Assembly: GCF_024397855.1 (NCBI RefSeq)
Contig: NZ_CP073343.1
Location: 744,001 to 808,000, forward strand
Reading direction: 5' to 3'
Length of the DNA stretch: 64,000 nt
Source: Marinomonas rhizomae
GTDB lineage: Bacteria; Pseudomonadota; Gammaproteobacteria; Pseudomonadales; Marinomonadaceae
Position 1 is the stretch's first letter; every line of letters begins with the position of its first letter. Shown here one piece after another: positions 47,360-57,005 of the stretch. Both the position numbers and the translations under genes were made by a program. Under the pieces are notes generated by a model. The model was not told the DNA's origin and did no database searches. It worked only from the letters and a program-made list of their open reading frames with translations.

Positions 47360-47471
47360 CGTTCACTAAACATTATTTTTAAACTATTGTAAGAAAAACG
47401 CTTTTTTCATGTCCCTTTTTCTATTTACGTTCGGTAATAGTAATAAGAAACATTATTATTACGGAGTTCGT

Positions 47472-50246
47472 ATGGCTTTTTTCCGATTACCAAGACAGAA
47501 GCTCAAGAAGCGCACAACCGCTTCTCTGCTTGCTATGAACACGCTTCTCGCCAGTGGCGTAGCGTTGACGATGACATCCACCGCTTATGCCGAATCCGCT
47601 GCTGTTGAAAAGCGTTACTACAACATTCCCGCAGGACCTTTACCACAAGCTGTTAATGCTTTCGCTGCTGTATCGGGTATGTACTTAGGTGGTAATGGGG
47701 CGCTTCTTAAAAACAAGAAAACACTTGGTTTTGACGGCGAATATACGCCAGGACAGGCATTGGATTTGTTACTGGTTGGCACTGGCCTTTCTTATGATAT
47801 TGGTGATGATAAAAGCGTTGTTTTAGTTGACTCTAGTTCTGTCTCCAAAAGTGCCGACGGCATAACCATGGCGCCATTGTTGGTGCAAGGTCAACAGAAT
47901 AGAGCTGAAGTGGGTGTGCAGACGATTGGCTTGGATGAGATTGAAGCCATGCCGACGGAAGGTGGAAATCTAACGGATTTACTTAGAACCAACACGGCCG
48001 TTAACTTTAGCCGTTCAAGTAGTAGTTCCACCAATAGCGGCAGTATGCGCCCTGATGAGGTTTCTATTCATGGGCAAGCATTTTATCAAAACGCCTTTAT
48101 GATTGATGGTGTTGATACGTCTAATGATTTTGACCCAGGTTCTAGCAGCGCGGGTGACAGTTATACAAATCCGTTCATTCCTGGGAATTTGAGTACTTTA
48201 TCTGGTAGCTCCCCACAAAGCTATTACATGGATGTCGATGCTTTAGAGCAGGTCAAGGTATACAGCAGTAATATTCCTGTGGAATACGGTGGTTTTATGG
48301 GTGGTGTGATAGACGCTCGCCTTAAGCGTTATGATGGCGAGGATTCCGTTTCCATAAAATATGGATTGTCTAAAGATGCTTGGGAAAAATTCCATTTTGA
48401 TGAAAAAAAAGCAGAAGAATTCTATGGGGCTGACAGTATCGATGGGGCTTATACGCCGGAATACAAAAAACAAAATTACTCGATAACAGCGTTAAAAAGC
48501 TTGTCCGATAAGGTGGGATCTACCTTAACCATTTCTCGTAAAACCTCTGAATTCAGGCAGCAATATGAAAACCGTGCCGATGAGGTTAAGTCAATTTATT
48601 ATAATGACACCATCGATAATATGATGGCGCGCATTGACGCCAAAGTGAATGACAGAATAAATTTAGGTTTTTATTTACGTTATTCCGATCGTTTTCATGA
48701 TGGATTAACCTCAAAGGATTATTCAGACACCTTTGTTAAGTCTCATACTGCTTATGGTGTTGGGAATAACTTCGACTACCGCTTTGACAATAGTGTGCTA
48801 ACCATTGATACCGCATTCGATCGTTCCTTCGACGAGCTTGATTCCCGTTCTAATGTTTATACATTTCATCCAACGGAAAACTTTTATAATGGTCTTCCTT
48901 ATTCTGGCGGCTATGGCGACATTTTACAGCAGCAAGACACGTTAAGCATGAATACAAGATGGGTTCACGATGCTATCTCCATAGGTCAAACAAAGCATAC
49001 TTTTAAAATTGGTGCTGACATAGCCGTTAAAAAAGCATTATATCAAGCCGGTGGCAGCGAGTACTTTCAGTACTCCTGTTTATCTGGAAGTAGTGGCTCT
49101 GGATGTGCTGACTCAAATAGTGATGGGGTTCATGATGAAAGTGATGAATATCTGAAAACTTATGGTGTATTAACGGCGAACAAAATAACTAAGCATTATC
49201 AAAGTTATGGTATTTATCTTGAGGATAAAGTCGATATTAATGACTGGAGGTTGACTGCAGGAATAAGAGCTGACAATGAAACCTTGCTTGATAATATTAA
49301 TATTTCCCCACGTGCAAATTTGCAATGGGATGTTTTTGGCGATAGCAGCACAAAGCTGACCACTGGTGCTAGCCGCTATTATGGGCGCAGTTTCCTTAAA
49401 TATGCTCTCAGTAACGAAATGAAGTCGTGGTATACGACAACCCAATATAACAGTGATGGCAGCGTCAAAACGAACTATCCAAGACAGAGTTCAAGTGCTT
49501 ACGGAAATTTCTCAGATTATGATTTAAAAACACCTTACTCTGATGAAATAATGTTTCGAGTTGATCAAAAAATGGGGCCTATCGATGCTTCTTTGACCTT
49601 AGTGAATCGTGAGAGTCGAGATGATGTTCAACGCATAAAAAATTCAGATGATAAATTGTACTATTACACTAATGAAGGGCGTAGTAGTACCAACAGTGTT
49701 GAGCTTGCTTTTCTGCAGCGCGTACCTTTTGAATTGCTTAACAGTCAAACCAAAATCAATTTTTCAGTTGCATGGAAAGAGAGTAAGTCAAACGCCCAAG
49801 GTGATGATGCCTATGATGAAACAGTAGAGGATGAAGATCAAATTTTCTACAACGGAAAGGTCATAGACTATAGTGACTTGCCTTCGTGGGATTACAATAT
49901 TCCATTCACCGTGAAGCTAAGTTCAAATACGGTTATTCCTGCTTGGTATCTTCAGTGGAGTAATTTTGTAAACTTTAGGAGTGGCGGAACCATTGCTAAA
50001 AATACGTATAAATCAGACTCGGAATCTGGACTTGATATATACGAAGACTATGACTTTAGTGAATTAGTGACGTTAGACTCCAAAATTCGATTTTCTCCTC
50101 CTTTACTTGCGAGCAGCGAAGGGTATGTTGAGGTGAAAATTACGAATATATTTGATGATGTTATCTCAACATCAACCAATGCGACAGCGACGCAGTCTTT
50201 CACCTCCGGTCGAAAAATATCCATGGAAGTCGGCATGCGCTTTTAA
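47472..50246 (+). CDS. TonB-dependent transducer/receptor with STN signalling domain
   Basis: A 924-aa outer-membrane protein. The signal peptide ends AYA at residue 40. An STN (secretin/TonB short N-terminal) domain spans about 48-120 (YYNIPAGPLPQAVNAFAAVSG, LLLVGTGLSYDIGDD). Next come the plug (MAPLLVQGQQNRAEV; VSIHGQAFYQNAFMIDGVDTSNDFDP) and a long barrel with an aromatic C-terminus (MEVGMRF). STN domains bind FecR-type anti-sigma proteins, so this one signals as well as imports. I chose the ATG at 47472 because CGGAG lies 6 nt upstream. The plug is distant from siderophore receptors; the ligand may be a protein or peptide, given the adjacent protease. Confidence 0.92.
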   Translation: MAFFRLPRQKLKKRTTASLLAMNTLLASGVALTMTSTAYAESAAVEKRYYNIPAGPLPQAVNAFAAVSGMYLGGNGALLKNKKTLGFDGEYTPGQALDLLLVGTGLSYDIGDDKSVVLVDSSSVSKSADGITMAPLLVQGQQNRAEVGVQTIGLDEIEAMPTEGGNLTDLLRTNTAVNFSRSSSSSTNSGSMRPDEVSIHGQAFYQNAFMIDGVDTSNDFDPGSSSAGDSYTNPFIPGNLSTLSGSSPQSYYMDVDALEQVKVYSSNIPVEYGGFMGGVIDARLKRYDGEDSVSIKYGLSKDAWEKFHFDEKKAEEFYGADSIDGAYTPEYKKQNYSITALKSLSDKVGSTLTISRKTSEFRQQYENRADEVKSIYYNDTIDNMMARIDAKVNDRINLGFYLRYSDRFHDGLTSKDYSDTFVKSHTAYGVGNNFDYRFDNSVLTIDTAFDRSFDELDSRSNVYTFHPTENFYNGLPYSGGYGDILQQQDTLSMNTRWVHDAISIGQTKHTFKIGADIAVKKALYQAGGSEYFQYSCLSGSSGSGCADSNSDGVHDESDEYLKTYGVLTANKITKHYQSYGIYLEDKVDINDWRLTAGIRADNETLLDNINISPRANLQWDVFGDSSTKLTTGASRYYGRSFLKYALSNEMKSWYTTTQYNSDGSVKTNYPRQSSSAYGNFSDYDLKTPYSDEIMFRVDQKMGPIDASLTLVNRESRDDVQRIKNSDDKLYYYTNEGRSSTNSVELAFLQRVPFELLNSQTKINFSVAWKESKSNAQGDDAYDETVEDEDQIFYNGKVIDYSDLPSWDYNIPFTVKLSSNTVIPAWYLQWSNFVNFRSGGTIAKNTYKSDSESGLDIYEDYDFSELVTLDSKIRFSPPLLASSEGYVEVKITNIFDDVISTSTNATATQSFTSGRKISMEVGMRF

Positions 50247-50272
50247 GTGAATTTTTCTTTACTTCCTTTCTT

Positions 50273-50304
50273 ATAAACAAATGCTCTGTCGAGCATTTGT
50301 TTAT
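50273..50304 (+). promoter_or_regulatory. Perfect hairpin between receptor and protease genes
   Basis: ATAAACAAATGCTC and its exact 14-bp complement surround the loop TGTC, followed by a weak T-rich stretch (GGCTGTTTTT). It lies in the 93-bp gap inside the operon. It could attenuate read-through or protect the receptor mRNA. Confidence 0.6.
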
Positions 50305-50339
50305 GGCTGTTTTTAAATAACTTCTTTGTGAGCTGTTTT

Positions 50340-53162
50340 ATGCTTTTTTTACAGAAATTTCTGAGTATTGCTGGGGTGATTTGTTTGTTTGCTCTGACGG
50401 CCCAAGTGCATGCTGATGACAAAGCTTTACCTTGGGATAATCGAGTTGTACAAGGTACCTTGGATAATGGTTTTCGCTATTATTTATTCGATTCAAGACA
50501 AGAAAAAGATGCGCCAAAAGGGCTGACGTTAGCGAATTTGGTCGTGCTTTCTGGTGCTATTGATGAGAAAGACAATCAGTTAGGTGTGGCGCACATGGTT
50601 GAACACATGGTGTTCCATGAAAGTAAGACGTTTCCAAACGGTGTGCGTAAAGCCTTGACTGATATGGGATTCAAGCAAGGCCGTGACTTTAATGCCATGA
50701 CCAACAGCGAAAATACCCGCTATATGGTGAACTTGAAAAACACCACGCCTGAGCGATTGACTAAGGTGTTGGATATTTATCAACAAATGGCATTTCATGC
50801 TGAAATCAAAGCTTCGTCGTTGGACAAAGAACGTTTAATTATTCAAGAGGAATGGCGTGGTAAGTTAAGCCACCGCTCCCGAGTAAATAATGAGAAAAAA
50901 GCCTTATTACGGGTTGGATCCTTGTATCCAGAACGCCCAGTAATAGGCACACAAGCGACGATTAAAAACACGCCCGCGGATCAACTTCAGACGTTTTACC
51001 AAGATTGGTATGCGCCGAATAATATGGCATTGGTTATTTATGCACCAGTCGATACCGCGGAATTGGAAGATCAAGTTAAGCGAATGTTTAGCGCTGAACC
51101 TAGGCGAGAGCTGCCAAAACGCCATCCCAAAGATCCTGTTTTAGATGAAAAGCTTAAAATTGGTCAGCTTCAAGATCCAGGTAATAAATGGAATCAAGTG
51201 GCATTTTTATATCGCTTTGAAAGTAAGACTGACGATACGGACGAAGGAATACGTAATGGCGTGATTAACTATATGACACGTAACCTATTGACCCAGCAGG
51301 TTCGTCGGCAAAAAGAAGTGTTACCAGAGCATGTTCGTGCCTTATCTACTACCAAAGGTAACGTGTCACCTAATGTGGCAATCTTAGGTTTTTCTGTGAA
51401 TGTCGATGATGGTTACCATGTTTTAGGATTAGATACATTAATTCAAGAATTAGAACGAATTGAAAAACATGGTTTTATGCAAGAAGATTTTGATCAGGTT
51501 TATCAAAAAGTCATTGATACAGCAGAGCGTAATAAAAACGCAGCGAAGAGTCGAGGTACTATTTGGGTAGTTAAAATGATGGATGCTGTCACTTCTGATA
51601 AAGTTCTGCAAGATCCTCAGCTGAGTAATGATCGAATTCTGAGTCTTGTGAAAACGATATCTTTGGAAGACGTAAATGCTCGTCTGACGCAGTGGTTGTC
51701 TTCGCCAGATCGTATTCTTTATACGCAAGCTGTGGGTGGGAAAAGTGTCGATATCGGTACAGCGGAATCCGTTGAAGCTATTTTTAAAGAAATGAAGTCT
51801 CGACAGCTTGGAGCCTTAGAAATAGAAAAAGTAGTAGCGGTAAAAATATTACCTGCGGTTACTAAAAGCGGTTCAATGACGCTTTCCTCGAGAAACCCAG
51901 AATTAGGTATATCGTATTGGTCTTTATCAAACGGCGATAAACTCACACTGCTCGATCCCAGTGTGTTGGCCGAGCATTATCAAATAGATAAGTCCGAGGA
52001 AGATAATAAAACTTATTTTACGGCCCTCTCTGCTGCGGGTTATAACGTAAAAAAAGGCTCTGTTTGGGCAGAACAAATCGCTGCGCAAATGTCTGATGCG
52101 ACTGGGATATATGGTTGGAGTGATGAAGAGTTCCAGCAATGGCGAAAAGAGAATAGTGTGTTTTTGTCATCTAAGCAAAAGGAACAAAGTCTTGCGTATC
52201 GCGGAGCGATTGATGATGAAAAGTTAGATAAGCTATTGGGGCTTTATCATATTAACCAAGTTAACCCCCAAATTGATGCTGATGTTTACGACAGCATAAT
52301 AAGAAATTTGAAAAGAAGTGCCAGCATTAAGGTAGAGCGTCCTATCGAGGTGTTTTCCCGTCGTCTAGCGCAGGCACGCTTCGGTAAAAGAGAGTTAACG
52401 GTTAGCTTATCTAATTTAGCGCCTTTGTCGTTAGAAGTAATACAGCAAACGCGTTACAAGCAAGCGGTGTTGCCTGTTCATTATTTTATGGTGTCTCGTT
52501 TGCCTGAAGAGGATATTAAAGACTTAGTTACTTTGTACCTAGCTAATATTCCACGTGACTTGAATGCGCAAATGGATAATACCACTGCAGTTGTACAACA
52601 AGCAGGTCAAGTGATTGTTGATGTTTCATTAAATACAGAGCCGAAAGCTGAATATAGGATGTATGCGTATCAATCTATTCCTTGGTCGCCAATTGCGGCG
52701 GTACAGCTTACTTACTTAGGCGAGCGGTTAGAAGCGCAGTTAAAGCAGCGCCTACGCAGTGAGGTTCAAGGTGTTTATAGTGTTAGAGTCGGCTTGGATC
52801 TTAATAAAGAGACTAATCGTGCCGAGCTAAAAATCCAATATTCAAGCTCTCCGGAACGGTTAGATGATTTGGCCGACATGACCCAAAAAACGCTTACGGA
52901 ATTACCAAAGATGATCACCGAAGAGTGGGTGGATGAAATTCATAAGGCGTTTGTCGATGTGGAGCAAAATCGCTTAGAAAAGGATTTTGATGGCACGTTA
53001 GTGCACCGACTTGAATTGAGCGAAACCCTGTATGGTGATGATCGCTATTTAGATGAAATGGATGAATTGGCTTCTGGTTTAACATTAGAGAGACTAAAAA
53101 ATATTGTTGATACTTTAACATTCAGCGATCGGGTGATCGGATTGTATCGTCCTTTGGAATAG
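50340..53162 (+). CDS. Periplasmic M16-family zinc protease (PqqL/FusC-like)
   Basis: A 940-aa exported protease. A signal peptide (FLSIAGVICLFALTAQVHA) precedes the first M16 domain, where the inverted zinc motif HMVEH (His85, Glu88, His89) is intact, with the third ligand expected near KERLIIQEEWR. A second, inactive M16-like half follows. I chose the ATG at 50340; the frame also opens at a GTG four codons earlier. Length and layout match E. coli PqqL (gene pair yddB-pqqL) and FusC, which cleaves imported ferredoxin. Its place behind a TonB receptor suggests it degrades the imported ligand. A strong terminator follows. Confidence 0.9.
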   Translation: MLFLQKFLSIAGVICLFALTAQVHADDKALPWDNRVVQGTLDNGFRYYLFDSRQEKDAPKGLTLANLVVLSGAIDEKDNQLGVAHMVEHMVFHESKTFPNGVRKALTDMGFKQGRDFNAMTNSENTRYMVNLKNTTPERLTKVLDIYQQMAFHAEIKASSLDKERLIIQEEWRGKLSHRSRVNNEKKALLRVGSLYPERPVIGTQATIKNTPADQLQTFYQDWYAPNNMALVIYAPVDTAELEDQVKRMFSAEPRRELPKRHPKDPVLDEKLKIGQLQDPGNKWNQVAFLYRFESKTDDTDEGIRNGVINYMTRNLLTQQVRRQKEVLPEHVRALSTTKGNVSPNVAILGFSVNVDDGYHVLGLDTLIQELERIEKHGFMQEDFDQVYQKVIDTAERNKNAAKSRGTIWVVKMMDAVTSDKVLQDPQLSNDRILSLVKTISLEDVNARLTQWLSSPDRILYTQAVGGKSVDIGTAESVEAIFKEMKSRQLGALEIEKVVAVKILPAVTKSGSMTLSSRNPELGISYWSLSNGDKLTLLDPSVLAEHYQIDKSEEDNKTYFTALSAAGYNVKKGSVWAEQIAAQMSDATGIYGWSDEEFQQWRKENSVFLSSKQKEQSLAYRGAIDDEKLDKLLGLYHINQVNPQIDADVYDSIIRNLKRSASIKVERPIEVFSRRLAQARFGKRELTVSLSNLAPLSLEVIQQTRYKQAVLPVHYFMVSRLPEEDIKDLVTLYLANIPRDLNAQMDNTTAVVQQAGQVIVDVSLNTEPKAEYRMYAYQSIPWSPIAAVQLTYLGERLEAQLKQRLRSEVQGVYSVRVGLDLNKETNRAELKIQYSSSPERLDDLADMTQKTLTELPKMITEEWVDEIHKAFVDVEQNRLEKDFDGTLVHRLELSETLYGDDRYLDEMDELASGLTLERLKNIVDTLTFSDRVIGLYRPLE

Positions 53163-53190
53163 ATATTTAGATAACGAACCTACAAAAGTT

Positions 53191-53225
53191 AAATGCCCAA
53201 CAATGATTTTGTTGGGCATTTTTTT
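53191..53225 (+). terminator. Terminator of the receptor-protease operon
   Basis: AAATGCCCAACAA and its exact 13-bp complement (53209-53221) surround a 5-nt loop, followed by a run of T. Confidence 0.9.
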
Positions 53226-53333
53226 AACATTAAAGGTAAGTTGAAAAGTGGCTTGTTGCTCGACTTATGAATTAGTCATGAATACTATGAAAGCCATCTA
53301 TCGTTGTGATCTTACCTAGCTAGGAAAACATTC

Positions 53334-54554
53334 ATGTCGCGTCCTGTTAAGTTGCTCAGTGTTTCTATTGGTCTTATCTGCCTCTTGCTGGCGTTGAACT
53401 TTGGTTTGCGCTCATCAATGGGCTTTTTTATGGCCCCCATTTCCCAAGAGTTTGGCTATGGGCGAGAAGTGTTTGCCTTTGCTCTGGCGCTACAAAACTT
53501 ATGTTGGGGGTTATTTCAGCCTATTGCTGGTGCCTTTGCCGATCGTTACGGTACCTTGAAAACCTTGTTCATTGGTGCCGCGTTATATGCATTGGGTTTG
53601 TATGTGACGGCGGGTGCCGATGGCGTGCTAGGGCTCAATATGGGCGCTGGCGTACTGATGGGCATGGGTATCGCAGCGACAGGCTTTGGGGTGGTCTTGC
53701 CAGCGATGGCGCGTATGGTTTCGCCTGAAAAACGCTCCTTTGCTTTGGGTTTGGGCAGTGCGGCGGGTTCTGCTGGGCAGCTATTGGTGATTCCTGTGGC
53801 GCAAGAGTTTATCGCAGGGTATGGCTGGAGCAATGCTTTGTTGCTGATGGCTGTTTGTGCCTTGATGATGGTGTTGTTATCGAGCCCGTTTCGCCATGAA
53901 AAAGATGCTAAAAATGCAGGGTCGTCAACGACAGACGTAGCCCAAACCATGAAAGAAGCATTGCGCGAAGCCAGTGCTTATTCGCATTACTGGTTGTTGG
54001 TGGTTGGCTTTTTTGTGTGTGGTTTTCAATTAGCCTTTATCACAGTTCACATGCCTGCGTTTTTATCTGACCAAGGTTTTTCCCCAGATATTGCTGTAGC
54101 AAGTTTGGCTCTGATTGGGCTGTTTAATATTTTTGGCTGTTTATTGTCTGGCAGTTGGGCAGGAAAGTACTCGAAGAAAAAATTACTCACCATTATTTAT
54201 GCACTAAGAGCCTTGGCGATTGCCTTGTTTATGACATTACCGATGACCGATATGTCGGTCTATGTGTTTTCAATAGTCACTGGTTTGCTTTGGCTGGCGA
54301 CTGTGCCACCGACATCGGGATTAGTCGCGCAAATGTTTGGCCTACGTTACATGGGCTTGCTTTACGGCATCGTCTTTTTAGGCCATCAACTTGGCTCGTT
54401 TAGCGGAGTGTGGTTGGGCGGTTATCTATACGACAAAACGGGGTCTTACGATGTTGTTTGGTGGGCAGCCTGTATTATTGCTTTGATCACAGCATTAATT
54501 CATATCTTGATTGATGAGCGCCCAGTGACACGCTTGCGTGCCGCTGGGGCTTGA
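53334..54554 (+). CDS. Major facilitator superfamily transporter
   Basis: A 406-aa inner-membrane protein with about twelve hydrophobic segments. The loop 2-3 motif (GAFADRYGTLKTLFIGA) and the overall pattern resemble the OFA/monocarboxylate-type MFS subfamily. GLGSAAGSAGQLLVIPVA and the conserved GLLYGIVFLGHQLGSFSGVWLGGYLYD region are also typical. The substrate is unknown. AGGAAAA precedes the ATG. It converges with dabA, 6 bp apart. Confidence 0.88.
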   Translation: MSRPVKLLSVSIGLICLLLALNFGLRSSMGFFMAPISQEFGYGREVFAFALALQNLCWGLFQPIAGAFADRYGTLKTLFIGAALYALGLYVTAGADGVLGLNMGAGVLMGMGIAATGFGVVLPAMARMVSPEKRSFALGLGSAAGSAGQLLVIPVAQEFIAGYGWSNALLLMAVCALMMVLLSSPFRHEKDAKNAGSSTTDVAQTMKEALREASAYSHYWLLVVGFFVCGFQLAFITVHMPAFLSDQGFSPDIAVASLALIGLFNIFGCLLSGSWAGKYSKKKLLTIIYALRALAIALFMTLPMTDMSVYVFSIVTGLLWLATVPPTSGLVAQMFGLRYMGLLYGIVFLGHQLGSFSGVWLGGYLYDKTGSYDVVWWAACIIALITALIHILIDERPVTRLRAAGA

Positions 54555-54560
54555 GGTCTC

Positions 54561-56996
54561 TTATCCTTGTGCTTGCCATTGTTGTTGGTAAAAGCGTTGG
54601 ATCTTGTCACCTTCCCATTGAAACAAATACAGCCAGCCGTTATCGATCAATTGCCTGACAATGTCATGCTTTGCAGCGATTTTCTCGATCTCGGCTTTTG
54701 GGGCGGCAATGTAGACCGCAAGTCGGACCGGCGTGTGCATCCATTTCTCACCATTGCTTAGTGATTGCATAGACAAGCCTATGCGCAAGTCCCCACCGTT
54801 ACCTTCAAATACACCAATGTTGCCACCCACGGCATTGTGTAGCACTTTATTACCGCAGCCGAATTTGAAGTTATCGGTTACCGATAGGTTGTATTGCATG
54901 TTGATCCAGTGAGTCACCAGCATGGGCGCCGTTAAAATACGTTCTAAGATGCTGAAGTCGGGGTCATTGAGTTGATCATAGTCGTGCAGAAAACTGCGGC
55001 CTTGTAAGTCAAGGTGTCGAGTCTGCTGGCGTGGCGCAATGATAAAGGAATGGTTGTTGGCGAGCCCCCATTCTGGGTTCACTTGTGACCAGTCATTGGC
55101 GCGTTTGGTAAAGGCCTTCGAACGTTGTTTGTCTGAAGCATCCAGCAAGGAGGTATCTAATTTTGTCGCGCGTTCTTGCTGAGCGAGATATTGCGCTTTT
55201 TCAAACCACTCGGTCATTTTGCTGTTGGTGCTTGTAGAGCCTTCTGTGGTATCAAAGCAAGTTAATTGATCTGTGGTGGTGTTATGCAACGCAGGGACAA
55301 ATTGCGTGTCACTAGGAATCTTCATCCCCATGTCGTTGAGTAAGGCGCGTACCTTGTCATCATTTAATAGTGAAGCCAACACTCTCACGTTAACTTCGCC
55401 ACTTTGGCCGCCGCAAGCGCCACATTCTAAGCCTGCGGCATGAAGGTTGTTGCTAGTATGGCTACCGTGACCGACTAACATGACGATAGGCGCGTAAGTT
55501 GTTAGCTTGATGGTGTCTAAAATCTCCTTTGCCAAATTGGCTTTATCTTGGTCGGTTAAAGCCACGCCTTGTTGGGTCAATTGCCAATGGGTATTTGGTG
55601 CTAAACGATTGGCTGGGTGTTCTTGTCGCTTGGATAAGAGAGTTTGTTTGAACATTTTAAAGGCGTACCACCAACCCATGGATTCCACCATGGAAAACGA
55701 TGCAGGCGCTGAGTGCCCCCAACGATGCCAGCGAGCTTCTTTTTGCTGGTGGTGAACGTGATTTTTATCACTCTTACATTCGGTGGCAGTGATGGAGGCT
55801 TGCAGCAAACCAGGAAGCTGCGGGCGTTCATAGTTGCTGTCTTTCGCTTTGTATTCGATCGGTAAGCCAAAGAAGCCGGCAAAGCCAAGGGTCTGAATCG
55901 TATCGGATTGTTTTTCCAGCGCACGGCGAAACACTTCAGAACGAACGTCGATACAGAAAATCGCTTGGAGTTCAGGTCTAGTTGACAGTGCTGGAACAGG
56001 TTGTTCTGTTGTTAGTGTTTTATGTAGGTTTTTTTGTTCACTATATTCCAGTGCTAAGGCCCATACTTTAGGCGTTAATAAAGCGTCTTGATGGGCTTCA
56101 ATCAATTGTAGAATGGCATTTTTTTGTGCTGACCATTTTGTTTCTATTGCGGCGTGCAATGCTGTCGATGTGTGTTTTAGGTAACGCCAAACAACCAATT
56201 CCCAGGCCATTTTGATGGCAAGTAAAGACTCTACATGGTTTTCTTTTGCTAAGTTTTCGTTGTTATCTCCTTTGGACCAATTCAGGTAAGCCAAGTAGCT
56301 GCTCCAACCATTAATATCCAGCAATAACGCTTGGGCATAGAAGTGCAGCGCTTGATCGTCCAAGGCTAATTCTTCGATAGCGAGGGCAAACAAGGCTTCT
56401 TTATCGCTGGGTAAATGATGAAAGAAATCGATTAGCTTGGATTCGGCCATGATGATACTTAGGCCTTTGTCTTCATTGGTGACTTCTAGCCAATGGCTGT
56501 AAAGATCGAGTTCGCTGTCGATGTTTTGTTGTCTCAGAGTGGGGCTTTGCTGTTGATAATGGGCCGCGCAAAACTGGCTTACTTGGTGAGTGATTTCGTC
56601 GTGCCAAGACATTTTATGGGCGGAGCGCTGTTGATCTGCAAGATCGGCAATGTTGCGCCATGGGGTTGGGGCAGTGCTAAGTTGAGATAGGTGGTCAAGT
56701 AAGGATGCTGGCGCCACCTTGAGGTCATAATGATGAGCTGCTTTGACAAGGCAATCTTGCGAAATCCGTCCTTCGTCAAACCAGGCGCGATAAGACTTAA
56801 TAGGTAAATGAGTTTTGATACCAGCTAAGGCAGATAGCTCATCAGATATCTCGTCAAAGGGTTTGTGTACCAATGACCAAAGTGGGTTCACCGCGATCAG
56901 CTTATCCAGCTGCCAGTGGGGCGCGATGGTACTGGCCGCATCAAGCAGGAGGTCTTTTTGCTGCATGCTTAACGTATTTGTGGCCTTGATAGTCAT
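54561..56996 (-). CDS. dabA: Inorganic carbon transporter DabA (DUF2309)
   Basis: An 811-aa peripheral membrane subunit of the DAB inorganic-carbon pump, related to beta-carbonic anhydrases. Proposed zinc/active-site residues are all present: Cys348 and Asp350 in CIDVRSE, His510 in VGHGSHTSNN and Cys525 in LECGACGGQSG, with the same 15-residue His-Cys spacing as characterised DabA. It works with the DabB proton channel to convert CO2 to bicarbonate in the cytoplasm. An AGGAG ribosome binding site overlaps the end of dabB. Interesting in an apparently heterotrophic genome. Confidence 0.93.
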   Translation of the reverse strand: MTIKATNTLSMQQKDLLLDAASTIAPHWQLDKLIAVNPLWSLVHKPFDEISDELSALAGIKTHLPIKSYRAWFDEGRISQDCLVKAAHHYDLKVAPASLLDHLSQLSTAPTPWRNIADLADQQRSAHKMSWHDEITHQVSQFCAAHYQQQSPTLRQQNIDSELDLYSHWLEVTNEDKGLSIIMAESKLIDFFHHLPSDKEALFALAIEELALDDQALHFYAQALLLDINGWSSYLAYLNWSKGDNNENLAKENHVESLLAIKMAWELVVWRYLKHTSTALHAAIETKWSAQKNAILQLIEAHQDALLTPKVWALALEYSEQKNLHKTLTTEQPVPALSTRPELQAIFCIDVRSEVFRRALEKQSDTIQTLGFAGFFGLPIEYKAKDSNYERPQLPGLLQASITATECKSDKNHVHHQQKEARWHRWGHSAPASFSMVESMGWWYAFKMFKQTLLSKRQEHPANRLAPNTHWQLTQQGVALTDQDKANLAKEILDTIKLTTYAPIVMLVGHGSHTSNNLHAAGLECGACGGQSGEVNVRVLASLLNDDKVRALLNDMGMKIPSDTQFVPALHNTTTDQLTCFDTTEGSTSTNSKMTEWFEKAQYLAQQERATKLDTSLLDASDKQRSKAFTKRANDWSQVNPEWGLANNHSFIIAPRQQTRHLDLQGRSFLHDYDQLNDPDFSILERILTAPMLVTHWINMQYNLSVTDNFKFGCGNKVLHNAVGGNIGVFEGNGGDLRIGLSMQSLSNGEKWMHTPVRLAVYIAAPKAEIEKIAAKHDIVRQLIDNGWLYLFQWEGDKIQRFYQQQWQAQG

Positions 56997-57005
56997 GCGA
57001 TTCTC

